NCBI GenBank assembly: GCA_902777355.1
Contig: CACYTU010000006.1
Coordinates: forward strand, 18,962-82,961
Length of the DNA stretch: 64,000 bases
Direction of reading: 5' to 3'
From: an uncultured Lachnospiraceae bacterium
GTDB taxonomy: Bacteria; Bacillota; Clostridia; Lachnospirales; Lachnospiraceae
Below, in pieces: positions 29,901-38,236 of this stretch; the stretch's first letter is position 1; every line of letters starts with the position of its first letter. Below the pieces are notes generated by a model. That model did no database searches. It had not been told where the DNA came from and was given only the letters and a program-made list of their open reading frames with translations. A program made the position numbers and the translations under genes.

Positions 29901-30392
29901 GTCTACAAAGATTTCTGCCGCAACAGAGAACAGTACGGCTACATCATGCGCCTGGGCAGCCATGTATTCTTCCACGGCCTTTCCATCGGCGAGACCAACC
30001 AGGTTACCGTCTCCGACGGCAACACTCTGGTCATCAAGTACCTTGGACCCGGCGAAGTGGACAAGGACGGCATGAGAACCGTTTCCTTCGAACTCAACGG
30101 CATCCGCCGCGAAGTCAAGGTTCCGGATCCCGAGGCACAGAAGCACATCGTCAAGGTTCCCATGGCCAACCCCGAGAACAAAGCCGAGATCGGTGCTTCC
30201 ATCCCCGGCGCTGTGGCGCAGATCAATGTCAAGGTCGGCGACACGGTCGAGGAAGGCCAGACCGTTATCACCATCGAGGCTATGAAGATGGAGACCGCAA
30301 CCAGTGCCCGCATGGCCGGTACCGTCAAGGAGATCCTCGTCGCAGAGGGCGACTCCGTCAAGGGCGGCCAGCTCCTCATGGTCATCGAATAA
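26979..30392 (+). CDS. pyc: Pyruvate carboxylase
   Basis: Biotin-dependent carboxylation of pyruvate to oxaloacetate, replenishing C4 acids. The 1137 residues contain all domains of the single-chain enzyme. Biotin carboxylase comes first (KVLVANRGEIAMRIFRAC, HPGYGFLSENGEFARAC, ATP grasp AAAGGGGRGMR). The carboxyltransferase domain follows, with TTCRDAHQSLLGTRVRT and FDVCYRFLHESPWERL. Last are the central allosteric region and biotinyl domain, with the biotin lysine in IEAMKMETAT near the C-terminus. The start at 26979 has AAAGGAGG. It is preceded by its own promoter and a structured leader, and followed by a terminator. With citrate synthase at 47547 it suggests a partial, biosynthetic TCA pathway. 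Confidence 0.97.
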   Translation: MAKFKKVLVANRGEIAMRIFRACHDLGLQTVAIYSNEDTYAAFRTAADESYLIGKNESPLGAYLNIPRIIELARMHDCDAIHPGYGFLSENGEFARACEQAGIKFIGPKSEILDMMGDKLSAKQMALDCDVPTTPGTKDPLKSREEAQKLAMEFGFPVILKAAAGGGGRGMRRCDNVEEVGINYDLVKAEALKSFGNDDIFMEKFLVNPKHVEVQVLADEHGNVVHLYERDCSLQRRYQKVVEYTPAFSISQDVKEKLYRDAVAITKHVGYTNAGTLEFLVDKDENYYFIEMNPRIQVEHTVSEMVTGIDLVRAQIVVAEGAPLSDPRIGINSQDDIKLDGYAIQCRVTTEDPTNNFAPDTGRITGYRISGGFGIRLDEATAGTGSTISPYYDSLLVKVTSWDRTFEGAYKKALRAIREVRVNGVKTNIAFITNVLNNKTFQEGKCYTKFIDETPSLFEIEGGEDAATKMLYYIAERTIAENSANFIYEPPRFPPVTGNRKMGLKQMLDAKGPEEVAKWVKKQQKLLITDTTCRDAHQSLLGTRVRTRDIVKCMDGTSEILADAFSLECWGGATFDVCYRFLHESPWERLDIIREKAPNILLQMLIRGSNAVGYTNYPDNLIREFIKASAKSGIDVFRVFDSLNWVEGMTVAMDEVLNQNKILEAAVCYTGDILDPKNDKYTLKYYVEMAKELERRGAHMLAIKDMAGLLKPYAAKKLVSTLRQEIGIPIHLHTHDTSGNQVATYLMAAEAGVDVVDCAISSMSSLTSNPSMNAVVAALQGQPRDTGLDLDQLQYLTDYWADVRLRYDKFEGGITSPATDIYRYEIPGGQYTNLKPQVESMGLGQRFTEVKENYRKVDKMLGGITKVTPSSKMVGDLAIFMTQNDLTPENIVEKGKDLAFPDSAITYFSGMMGQPAWGFPKDLQEVVLKGKEAITCRPGELLEPVDFDKLRQEISTFHSDQTWRSVLSYGLYPKVYKDFCRNREQYGYIMRLGSHVFFHGLSIGETNQVTVSDGNTLVIKYLGPGEVDKDGMRTVSFELNGIRREVKVPDPEAQKHIVKVPMANPENKAEIGASIPGAVAQINVKVGDTVEEGQTVITIEAMKMETATSARMAGTVKEILVAEGDSVKGGQLLMVIE

Positions 30393-30575
30393 TAATCGAC
30401 GCATGGCGGGGCCATGCTCCCGCAATCGCCCCCCTGTATTCGACAATCGCCCCGCTCATCCTTCGGATTTCGCGTGTCTTTTTGTCTCATACATGGGGTC
30501 CGATCAAATGTCTGCGCGTCTGTACGTGCGAGCACGCCCATCCGAGCAGCCGCTTGATCGGACTTTTACAGTAAA

Positions 30576-30620
30576 AAACAGGCAGGATCAGCTCAGAGCC
30601 GATCCTGCCTGTTTCGTTTC
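30576..30620 (+). terminator. Terminator after pyc
   Basis: AAACAGGCAGGATC (30576-30589) pairs perfectly with GATCCTGCCTGTTT (30601-30614). Symmetry suggests it can also stop transcription from the convergent MFS gene. A further 9-bp inverted repeat (30701-30709 / 30715-30723, TTCCGAAAC) lies nearer the MFS stop. Nothing else is seen in 30393-30789. Confidence 0.85.
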
Positions 30621-30789
30621 AAGCAGTTCTTCTATCTCCCGCGGTTGTTGGACATAGTGCCCGGAACCACATGTCAGATAGAAACTATGTATGCCCGGAA
30701 TTCCGAAACATTACGTTTCGGAAACTCTCAGCATTTTGTTCGGAAACCCGGAAATATACACGGAAATGTTTCCTTCCGCAAGCCCTTCT

Positions 30790-32076
30790 TTACAGCGGGC
30801 TCTCTCCGAATACCTTCTTGTGCTGTGAAATGAGGTACAGAGTGCTCAGTGTTGCAAGGATTGCAAGTACAAGCATCATGCCCATCAGAGTGTAAACAGC
30901 AGCGCCCTCACCCGAGATCACGGTCAGCTTGGCAGCTACGACGGGGATCAGGTAGGAGGCAGCACCCATGAAGGTGTAGTAGATACCGGTATTTCTTCCC
31001 TTGGGGCCGGGGTTGAACATCTGAACAACACCAAGTCCGGTCTGCAGAGCACCGCCTGCGGAGAAGAAACCGATGGCAAGGATCGCGATATAAACGATCA
31101 TGACATTGTGGATGAGCAGAACGATTGCCAGAGCGATCGCTGTCATCACGGAGTCAACGATGATAACCTTCAGCGGGTTCCATTTCAGCTTAGCCATCAT
31201 GAATGCCCAGAAGATAACTGCGCAAAGAGAGCCAAGTGTGTAGATGGTGGTCATACCTGCAGCCTGAACTTCAGTCAGTCCGGAATAAGCCTGGCCGAAA
31301 GCCTTGGTATACTGCTGTGCGCCGTACATGATGGCCATGCACAGGAAAGCATAGAAGTAAGCGCAGAACTTCGCGAAAGCGCTGGGCTTGACAAGCATGC
31401 GGTCCTTGGCGGCCTGGATCTCAGCTTCGATCTCATTGGAGCCCTTGCCGTCAGCTGCCTTGGCTGCCTTCTTCTCATCGTCATAGACATAAGGAGCGAT
31501 GATGGCAAGTGCAAGGACTACGAAGGACATAACCAGCGGAATATAGATGTTCATCTTCCACATGCCGGCATCTGTGTTGCGGACTGCAAGCAGAGGATAG
31601 ATCATACCGGAAAGGGATACGAAGAACTTGATACCGATCAGGGCAGCGCCGGGAGCTGCAGGATAAGCTTCCTGAACAGCGGGATAACCGGATGCATCCC
31701 AGAAACCGGAAGTGGCGACACCTGCCAGGAAGCCTGCGAAGGCTGCCAGTGTAGCATTGCCGGTCTTAAGCATTGTGATGAAGCAGATGACGTAGAGAAT
31801 TGCGCCGCCGATCATCAGTTTCTTACGGCCCACGCGGTCGGAAATCTCACCGCCGATCCAGACTGAGCAGAACTTACCGAATCCTGTCCAGGCGATTGCA
31901 GTACTGACTGCCGCAACACCTGCTGCATATGTCGCAGATTCGGGATTGGTCATGTCAAATCCCCACTGGGTGGCGAAATTGATCTTATTCTGTGAAAAGA
32001 TCAGAGCCTGGATACCATGGGTCAGATAAGCCATATAAACGGCTATCATAGAAAGTGCATATTTTTTCGCTTTCAT
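30790..32076 (-). CDS. MFS transporter
   Basis: A 428-residue inner-membrane carrier with about twelve hydrophobic segments and the MFS loop 2-3 motif GGEISDRVGRKKLMIGGAILYV. A charged cytoplasmic loop (KKAAKAADGKGSNEIEAEIQAAKDR) divides the two halves. It is the last gene of a minus-strand run TIM barrel - OYE - AroE-like - MFS. This suggests it imports the ring acid those enzymes process, such as shikimate or quinate. That substrate is inferred from context only. GAGGGAG lies four bases before the ATG. Confidence 0.85.
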   Translation of the reverse strand: MKAKKYALSMIAVYMAYLTHGIQALIFSQNKINFATQWGFDMTNPESATYAAGVAAVSTAIAWTGFGKFCSVWIGGEISDRVGRKKLMIGGAILYVICFITMLKTGNATLAAFAGFLAGVATSGFWDASGYPAVQEAYPAAPGAALIGIKFFVSLSGMIYPLLAVRNTDAGMWKMNIYIPLVMSFVVLALAIIAPYVYDDEKKAAKAADGKGSNEIEAEIQAAKDRMLVKPSAFAKFCAYFYAFLCMAIMYGAQQYTKAFGQAYSGLTEVQAAGMTTIYTLGSLCAVIFWAFMMAKLKWNPLKVIIVDSVMTAIALAIVLLIHNVMIVYIAILAIGFFSAGGALQTGLGVVQMFNPGPKGRNTGIYYTFMGAASYLIPVVAAKLTVISGEGAAVYTLMGMMLVLAILATLSTLYLISQHKKVFGESPL

Positions 32077-32188
32077 TTAACTCCCTCTTAATGAATAAAA
32101 AATTGTTGTTTCATCTATTTGTCCGGTTCCCATGAGCCGGAGCAATACTGTTCCGGCTCACAGGATCCGATAACAAATCAAATTGTTT

Positions 32189-32262
32189 GGCCTGTCAAAT
32201 CATCCGGCCTGTCAAATCATCCGGCCCGTCAAATCATCCGGCCTGTCAGATCATTTAATCAG
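32189..32262. repeat. 17-bp tandem repeat, four copies, downstream of the first AroE-like gene
   Basis: GGCCTGTCAAATCATCC units begin at 32189, 32206, 32223 and 32240. Degenerate copies continue toward the stop codon at 32287-32289, whose context (TTATTTGGCCTGC) resembles the unit. Confidence 0.85.
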
Positions 32263-32286
32263 TCCGATAATTCTTCAGCTGTCTGA

Positions 32287-33165
32287 TTATTTGGCCTGCT
32301 CTGCCTGCCATGCCTGATACTCTTCCACCGGCATCTCAAGTCCGGTAAAGAGTCCGTAGTTGACAGCGCCCTGATACAGAAGCATTCCCTTGCCGCCGAT
32401 CGCTTTCGCGCAGCCTGCTTCTTCCGCATCCAGGATCAACTGTGTCTTCTCAGGATTGTAAACGGTATCCGCTACCACAAGGTCTTTCCTGAGGAGAGCC
32501 TTGTCGATCAGGGAAATGCCATCCTGAGGCTTCATGCCGACAGATGTTGCATTGACAAGGATATCGCAGGCATTGACTGCTGCCGCGAGCTTGTCCGCCT
32601 CTTCGAGGTGCGTGACAGTGACCTTCACATCGGGTGTTTCCTTGGCGAGCTTTTCCTTTGTGGATTCCGCTCTTGCGTAGAACTCATCATCCCTGTTGAA
32701 GATCGCCACTTCAGCTGCACCGTCAAGTGCTGCCTGAACCTGGATTGCGGTAGCCGCGCCGCCTGCGCCCAGGACAACCATCTTCTTGCCTTTGACTTCA
32801 ACGCCGTTGACGGAAAGGTTCTTGATGAAACCGACACCGTCCGTTACATCGCCGTAAATCTTGCCGTCTTTGTTTACAAAGACATTGCAGGCGCCGATGA
32901 TACGGGAAGCAGGAGAAATCTCATCGCAAAGAGTCGCTGCGATATTCTTGACGGGCATTGTGAAGTTGCCGCCGCGAAGATTCCAGAGTCTCACTGTGCT
33001 CATGGTCTGTTCCATGTCATCGATATTGACATCAAATGCCATGTAGGAAAGATTGAGACCGTGTTTGCGGAAGCACCAGTTGTACATAGCGGGGGATCCG
33101 GAATGGCCAACGGGTGTGCCGAACAGGGCAAGGAGGCCGGTGTGGCCGTCGATTCTGTTTTCCAT
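32287..33165 (-). CDS. Shikimate/quinate 5-dehydrogenase family protein, YdiB-like (copy 1)
   Basis: The 292-residue protein shows the AroE/YdiB substrate motif (LFGTPVGHSGSPAMYN), the region around the catalytic lysine (GGNFTMPVKN) and aspartate (GDVTDGVGF), the Rossmann loop VVLGAGGAATAIQVQ, and the C-terminal GGKGMLLYQGA. Details such as FNRDDEFYARA and NATSVGMKPQDG recall E. coli YdiB, which uses quinate as well as shikimate, more than biosynthetic AroE. It lies in a minus-strand unit with an OYE, a TIM-barrel protein and an MFS carrier. It could therefore oxidise a ring hydroxyl to a ketone in catabolism. The start at 33165 has AAGGAG; an upstream in-frame extension is not conserved. Confidence 0.88.
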   Translation of the reverse strand: MENRIDGHTGLLALFGTPVGHSGSPAMYNWCFRKHGLNLSYMAFDVNIDDMEQTMSTVRLWNLRGGNFTMPVKNIAATLCDEISPASRIIGACNVFVNKDGKIYGDVTDGVGFIKNLSVNGVEVKGKKMVVLGAGGAATAIQVQAALDGAAEVAIFNRDDEFYARAESTKEKLAKETPDVKVTVTHLEEADKLAAAVNACDILVNATSVGMKPQDGISLIDKALLRKDLVVADTVYNPEKTQLILDAEEAGCAKAIGGKGMLLYQGAVNYGLFTGLEMPVEEYQAWQAEQAK

Positions 33166-33311
33166 TATGTTCTCCTTAGTAGCTGTGGTCCGGGCCGGAG
33201 GAAGGCTTCCTCCGGCTCGGATGTTAATATTGTCAGTCACCTGCGTCGGACGCAGTATAAGTCCGGCGGAAAGGTATGAGCTATGTCCCAAATATGTCCC
33301 AAAGGCTCGAA

Positions 33312-35285
33312 TTACAGTTTCAGAGCCGCATCGTAAGCTTCCTTGGTCGCATCCAGTGCTCTTCTGGCCTGAACCGCGTCACCGACGATATAGGTCTCTG
33401 GAACGACTGCCTTGATCTCATCACGGAAATCATAGACTACATTGCGGTCTGCGTCGCGATGGCTGTAGCGGGATACAAAGCCCATGGACAGGACTACTGT
33501 ATCGAATCCTCTTGCCTCGTATACAGTCTCGTCGGTCTTGTCTGCTGCGTTCTTGTAGCTGACGCCGTCGGAGAAGATCTCCTGGACTGCAGCATCGGTG
33601 AGTTCCTGCACACCGTACTCATTGAGGGCACGCATCAGGAAGACACGGTGCTCGTGAATGACATCGGGGCCGATCTCGTGGCGCATCTCAACGATGGAGA
33701 CATCGTGGCCGAGCTCTGCAAGGAACTCAGCGGTCTCAGCGCCGACCATGCCGCCGCCGACGACCAGGACTTTGTGGCCGACATGGCGCTTGCCTTCGAG
33801 GGCATCCATGCCGTGAACGATGTCAGGGTTGTGGATTCCCTTGATGAAAGGCAGGATCAGGGTCTCGGAACCGGTTGCAAGTATGACTGCATCGGGCTTG
33901 TCAGCCTTGATCATGTCGATATCGACCTTGGTGTTCATTTTGATCTCGACGCCGGTCTTTTCACACTTGGTGATGTAGCTGCGGATCATGTTGGAGATAT
34001 CGCCCTTTCCGGGAGGGAAAGCAGCAAGACGCATGTTGCCGCCGAGCTTGTCGGATGCCTCGAACAGGGTGACCTTGTGGCCGCGCTTCTGTGCGGTAAA
34101 GGCTGCGCACATACCTGCGACACCACCGCCGATGACATAGACCTTCTTGGAAACTTCCGCCTTGGGAAGGCCCTCGATCTCACGGCCCAGCACGGGGTTG
34201 GTCAGGCAGCAGATGGGCTGACCCTTGTACATGTTAGCCACGCAGCCCTGCAGGCATGCGATGCAGGGGGTCATGTCCTCAAGTCTGCCTTCCTGTGCCT
34301 TCAGAGGCATTGCGGGATCAGCCAGGGACTGACGTCCGAATGCTACCAGATCCGCGTAACCAAGTTTTACGACCTGCTCAGCGAACTGAGGCTCGGAATA
34401 ACGGCCGACGGTGATGACGGGGATGGAGACGCACTTCTTGATGTTGGCGACGAGTTCTGCGGAGAAACCGGCGTGGATACCGGTAGGCGCCCACATGTAC
34501 TCATCCTTGATATGGACTGCACGGGATACGTGCAGAGCATCCAGACCGCACTCCTCAAGATATGCAGCGACTGCGCACATATCGTGGTTGTCCAGACCGC
34601 CGAACATATCCTCGGTGCTGTTGATACGGGCCAGAACTGCGATCTTGCCTTCTGTTGCCTTTTTGACTTCCTCGATGATCAGGCGGGAGAAGCGCATTCT
34701 GTTCTCAAAATTGCCGCCGAACTCATCGACACGCTTGTTGGTTCTGGGAGACAGGAAGGAATTGACCAGATAGCCGTGTGCCATATGGATCTCAACGGCG
34801 TCTGCGCCGGCCTTCATGGCGCGTTTTGCAGCCTCGCCGTATCCCTTGACCAGCTCATAGACCTTCTCGGTGGAAACTTCCACGGGGATGTCTCTTCCGT
34901 CTGCAGCTGCAATGGGAGAAGCAGCCTCGATGGGAGCGCCTGCGTTCTTGGCATTTCCTTCGGGACCTGCGTTCTGCAGCTGGATGGAGACCTTTGCGCC
35001 TTCCGCATGACATGAATCGATGACCTTCTTGAAGCTCTCGATTGAGGAATCATCATAGAGGCAGGGCTTCCTGGGGCCGCCCTTAGCGCCCTTATGAACG
35101 ACAGTTGCCTCAAAGGTGATAAGGCCGAAACCGCCCTTTGCCCTTGCGGTATAGTATGCGCAGGACTGATCGCTCATGGTGCCGTCGGTGTTGGCAAAGT
35201 TGTTGCCCATCGGAGGCACGACAAAGCGGTTCTTTACCTGCATCGGTCCGATCTGAATCGGGGAAAACATGTTTTTGAATTTCAT
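33312..35285 (-). CDS. Fe-S flavoprotein of the old yellow enzyme / 2,4-dienoyl-CoA reductase family (copy 2)
   Basis: A 657-residue protein with the same architecture as the 24242 gene but clearly diverged. The OYE barrel (FSPIQIGPMQVKNRFVVPPMG, EIHMAHGYLVNSFLSP, ADLVAFGRQSLADPAMP) is followed by cluster cysteines CIACLQGC plus a fourth Cys about 12 residues on. The FAD/NAD half has VYVIGGGVAGMCAAFTAQK and VLVVGGGMVGAETAEFLA. It is flanked by a TIM-barrel protein upstream and a YdiB-like dehydrogenase downstream. I infer it reduces the double bond of an enone made by the dehydrogenase. AGAGG precedes the start. Confidence 0.9.
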   Translation of the reverse strand: MKFKNMFSPIQIGPMQVKNRFVVPPMGNNFANTDGTMSDQSCAYYTARAKGGFGLITFEATVVHKGAKGGPRKPCLYDDSSIESFKKVIDSCHAEGAKVSIQLQNAGPEGNAKNAGAPIEAASPIAAADGRDIPVEVSTEKVYELVKGYGEAAKRAMKAGADAVEIHMAHGYLVNSFLSPRTNKRVDEFGGNFENRMRFSRLIIEEVKKATEGKIAVLARINSTEDMFGGLDNHDMCAVAAYLEECGLDALHVSRAVHIKDEYMWAPTGIHAGFSAELVANIKKCVSIPVITVGRYSEPQFAEQVVKLGYADLVAFGRQSLADPAMPLKAQEGRLEDMTPCIACLQGCVANMYKGQPICCLTNPVLGREIEGLPKAEVSKKVYVIGGGVAGMCAAFTAQKRGHKVTLFEASDKLGGNMRLAAFPPGKGDISNMIRSYITKCEKTGVEIKMNTKVDIDMIKADKPDAVILATGSETLILPFIKGIHNPDIVHGMDALEGKRHVGHKVLVVGGGMVGAETAEFLAELGHDVSIVEMRHEIGPDVIHEHRVFLMRALNEYGVQELTDAAVQEIFSDGVSYKNAADKTDETVYEARGFDTVVLSMGFVSRYSHRDADRNVVYDFRDEIKAVVPETYIVGDAVQARRALDATKEAYDAALKL

Positions 35286-35327
35286 CCTGTAACCTCTCTG
35301 CTTATTAGACTAATCAATTATGCAAAA

Positions 35328-35376
35328 GAAGGATCAGCCGCAATATAATGCGATGTAATCCGGCTGCCGATCCTTC
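35328..35376. other. Hairpin between the TIM-barrel and OYE genes
   Basis: GAAGGATCAGCCG (35328-35340) pairs imperfectly with CGGCTGCCGATCCTTC (35361-35376). There is no T run. It could modulate expression within the operon or be an mRNA-stability element. No gene lies in 35286-35505. Confidence 0.5.
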
Positions 35377-35505
35377 GGCGGGACCGTCTGCACAGTCCCG
35401 TCTCAGGCCGCTTGCGCGGGTTTATCCGGGATGCTCCGCCCTGCGCCGGAGCGCACGGCGGAGCCGGGTATCAATTTGTGGCCTTCTGCTTCAGCAGAAT
35501 CCGGA

Positions 35506-36351
35506 TTACTCTTCGAGTGCCTCCGGCCATGCTTCCTTCAGTACAGCATAGCAGCCGTCGAAGGTCTCTTTTGCAGCCTGCTCGATGCCTTTGGCAAGGA
35601 TGGCGTCGCTGATGACCTCAACACCGAGAGCAGCGGGCTCGATGCCTTTCGCTTTGATCATCTTGACGAAAGGAATGGTGGCGCCGATGCCGGTTCCGGG
35701 CGCAAGACGATCATGCATGGACTCATCTCTGAGGATGCTCTTTGCATAAGGTCTCTCCCAGACATCGTTGATCTGGATGGAAACGATCTTGTCTGCGGGG
35801 ATATCTGCAAGGAGTTCCAGATCGCAGGGCTGATTCGCGCGGACCCAGTGCCATGTATCCAGGATCAGCTTTGCGTTCTCGCAGCCTGCTGCCTTGACGA
35901 CTGCCCAGCCCTTTTTGATATCCGGAATTCCGGAATAAGGCATGGGCTCAACGCCGATGATCCACTTGCCAGCTCTCTGGCAGAGTTCCCTGAGCTTCTG
36001 AGCTGTGTGCTCAACAGAATAGTTCTCCATCAGGCCGCAGTTGATCTGCTTGACGCCGAAGAGCTCGCACATATGGAAGCACATCTGCTCTTTGTACTTC
36101 TGCTCGTAGGAACGATTGTCCTCTGCCCACTGAACAATGTACTCAACCTCAGTACATTTCATGCCGTGCTTGTCAAGGATGGCAAGGATGTCCTCATCGT
36201 GAAGACCTTCCGCAAGGGCATCTACATAAGTCTCCGCACGAAGACCGATTCCATCGTAGCCCGCCTTCTTGGCCGCGATCACGCGGTCCTCAAATTTGCA
36301 CTGGTCTCCAAGTGTCCAGGAACTGACGGTGATAGGGTACTTTCTAGCCAT
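35506..36351 (-). CDS. TIM-barrel metalloenzyme of the sugar phosphate isomerase / 3-dehydroshikimate dehydratase family
   Basis: A 281-residue AP-endonuclease-2-fold (xylose isomerase-like) protein. The expected metal-ligand pattern is present: E135 (GVEPMP), D165 and H168 (LDTWHW), Q193 (SIQINDV) and E245 (LGVEVISD). That order matches AsbF/QuiC-type 3-dehydroshikimate dehydratases, which convert 3-dehydroshikimate to protocatechuate, but the same fold serves many sugar epimerases. Its place beside two YdiB-like dehydrogenases favours a shikimate-type substrate. The start at 36351 has AAAGGAG. It is the first gene of the minus-strand unit and is divergent from the LysR gene. Confidence 0.8.
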   Translation of the reverse strand: MARKYPITVSSWTLGDQCKFEDRVIAAKKAGYDGIGLRAETYVDALAEGLHDEDILAILDKHGMKCTEVEYIVQWAEDNRSYEQKYKEQMCFHMCELFGVKQINCGLMENYSVEHTAQKLRELCQRAGKWIIGVEPMPYSGIPDIKKGWAVVKAAGCENAKLILDTWHWVRANQPCDLELLADIPADKIVSIQINDVWERPYAKSILRDESMHDRLAPGTGIGATIPFVKMIKAKGIEPAALGVEVISDAILAKGIEQAAKETFDGCYAVLKEAWPEALEE

Positions 36352-36438
36352 AATAAACTCCTTTCTCATGCATATAAATTTGGGCAAAATATACCAAAGC
36401 CAACAGCTTTTTTACGCTATTTTCATTTTACCGCCTTG

Positions 36439-36458
36439 TGAATTTAAAGACAAATTCA
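36439..36458. promoter_or_regulatory. Candidate LysR operator in the divergent spacer
   Basis: TGAATTT (36439-36445) and AAATTCA (36452-36458) form a perfect inverted repeat with a 6-bp spacer. It lies about 90 bp upstream of the TIM-barrel start and faces the LysR gene, the usual place and size for a LysR-type box. Confidence 0.45.
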
Positions 36459-36498
36459 TATTATTCATACTATTGATAGATTTCTGCTATTAATTATT

Positions 36499-36505
36499 GT
36501 ATAAT
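36499..36505 (+). promoter_or_regulatory. Extended -10 (TGTATAAT), possible LysR promoter
   Basis: TATAAT at 36500-36505 is preceded by TG. No convincing -35 box is seen. The leader to the LysR start would be about 270 bases. Confidence 0.35.
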
Positions 36506-36576
36506 TTGTTAAAGCGCATTTTCAGGGCTGACAGGCCTTTTTCGCGTCTTCAGGCTGAGGAGCCAGTCCGCGAAAC

Positions 36577-36670
36577 CAGCAGCTCCGCTTCGGTAAAAAG
36601 CTGCCGGTCTCCCCGATCCTGCAGCAGCTCCGCTTCTGCAAAAGCTGCCGGTCTCCCCGATCCTGCAGCA
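36577..36670. repeat. 45-bp tandem repeat in the LysR leader
   Basis: CAGCAGCTCCGCTTC begins at 36577 and 36622, each followed by AAAAGCTGCCGGTCTCC; a third partial copy starts at 36666. GC-rich and self-complementary (GCAGCT). Confidence 0.85.
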
Positions 36671-36776
36671 GGGATCCAAATCAGACCAGGCGGACACATG
36701 CTGCCTGCCAATGTCCCTGTCAATGTCTCAATAAACTTTGAAGAAACAGTTTTAATTCCGGGAAAGGAATAAGGAT

Positions 36777-37679
36777 ATGAATCTGTACCACCTGAGATAT
36801 TTTGTGACTCTTGCTCATCTGGAGCACTACACCAAAGCAGCAAAACAGCTGTCGATCACGCAGCCTTCCCTCAGTCATGCCATCGCCTCTCTGGAAGAGG
36901 AACTGAATGTCCGCCTGTTTGAAAAGGACGGCCGCAATGTCGTCCTGACCAGATGGGGAAAGATATTCCTGGAAGACGTAGAGGATATACTGGCACATCT
37001 CGACAGCAGCGTCGCAAATCTCAAAATGACGGGAAGCGGCAACGGCGTTATAGACATTGGCTGTATCCGCATACTGGGCGCAAGTTATGTGCCATCCCTG
37101 ATGCGTGATTTTATAAAGGCCAACCCGGACAAAAACATCCGCTACCGCCTGCACGGTGTCGGCGGACTGTCGGCAGAAATCATCGAAGGCCTGAAAAACC
37201 GTCAGTATGACGTTGCCTTCTGTTCCAAATACAAGGACGATCCGATGATCGATTTTTTCAAGATCGCTTCTCAGGACCTGGTGCTGGTCGTTCCCCTGGA
37301 CCACCCTCTGGCCGCATACAATACTGTCAGACTACATGACACTCTTTCCTATCAGCACATTTTCTTTAACCAGCGGAGCGGCCTCAGGGACATTATCGAC
37401 AAACTCTTTATAAAAGCAGGCGGCTTTCCTGAATATGTCATGGAGATTGAAGAGGACATGGTGATCGCAGGTCTGGTCGCAAAAGGATTCGGAATAGCCG
37501 TTGTCCCGGACATGCATGTTCTCCAGGAAATGCCTTTAAAGTCACTCCGAATCATTGACCCGGTGCCGGAACGCAACTTCTACATGGCTTCCCTCAAAGG
37601 CATCTACTACGCGCCGCTTGTGACGACCTTCAAAGATTTCGCAAAATCATACCGGTACACATCACGTTATATTTTCTGA
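36777..37679 (+). CDS. LysR family transcriptional regulator
   Basis: A 300-residue regulator. The N-terminal winged helix is textbook: MNLYHLRYFVTLAHLEHYTKAAKQLSITQPSLSHAIASLEEELNVRLFEKDGRNVVLTRWG. A LysR substrate-binding domain follows (VIDIGCIRILGASYVPSLM, VLVVPLDHPLAAYNTVRL). It is divergent from the TIM barrel-OYE-AroE-MFS unit and upstream of a second AroE-like gene, so it probably controls both. In Listeria a LysR regulator (QuiR) activates shikimate-catabolic genes in response to shikimate, a useful precedent. The inducer here is unknown. Confidence 0.9.
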   Translation: MNLYHLRYFVTLAHLEHYTKAAKQLSITQPSLSHAIASLEEELNVRLFEKDGRNVVLTRWGKIFLEDVEDILAHLDSSVANLKMTGSGNGVIDIGCIRILGASYVPSLMRDFIKANPDKNIRYRLHGVGGLSAEIIEGLKNRQYDVAFCSKYKDDPMIDFFKIASQDLVLVVPLDHPLAAYNTVRLHDTLSYQHIFFNQRSGLRDIIDKLFIKAGGFPEYVMEIEEDMVIAGLVAKGFGIAVVPDMHVLQEMPLKSLRIIDPVPERNFYMASLKGIYYAPLVTTFKDFAKSYRYTSRYIF

Positions 37680-37842
37680 GAAAGGAATAAGATAAGAAAG
37701 GGAAAAGAAAAGTAAATTTAACCTCCTTTTTTCGTACCGGTGAACAAAAGCACTACAGTTTTGGGTAAATCTGTAACAAAAATCCTAAAAGGTGCTGCCG
37801 CAAAACAGGAGCCTTCCCGGGCCAGATTCGACCCCTTCTTTT

Positions 37843-37883
37843 ACCCGCCGCCCCCTGAAAGAGGTGCGGCGGGTGATTTTTTT
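37843..37883 (+). terminator. Terminator after the LysR gene
   Basis: ACCCGCCGC (37843-37851) pairs with GCGGCGGGT (37866-37874), followed by seven T residues. The remaining spacer to 38236 is AT-rich near its end and shows no gene or sure promoter. Confidence 0.9.
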
Positions 37884-38236
37884 ACACAGACTAGGGCCGG
37901 AGCCTTACGGAAATCTCTGTTGTTTCCTCCATACCTGTCCTGATTTCGTTATACACGTACTATTTTCGTTCTATCCGGGTTTTTCCCGAACAGAACCAGG
38001 CTTCGCACTGTCGAAAAAAATGCCCCGCTTTTCAGGCGGACAGGCAGCGGCCTGATTTCTCCTTCCGATTTACATTTTCATTTTAGGTCTTGTATATTCC
38101 GAACAATTCATTTATTTTATATTTTAGAGGTTTTTTTATAGTTGCATAAATGATTATTTGACAGCTTTTGTACATTATTCGGTAAACCGCCTCTTCAGGG
38201 GGGCATAAATGCACTCATATAAAAAAGGAGATCTCA

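Noticed and set aside
32287-33165. Biosynthetic shikimate dehydrogenase for aromatic amino acids
   Set aside because: The gene lies with carriers, an OYE and a LysR regulator rather than aro genes, and resembles YdiB. The possibility is kept only if no other aroE exists.
33166-33291. N-terminal extension of the first AroE-like gene
   Set aside because: AAGGAG sits directly before the ATG at 33165, and family proteins begin near that point.
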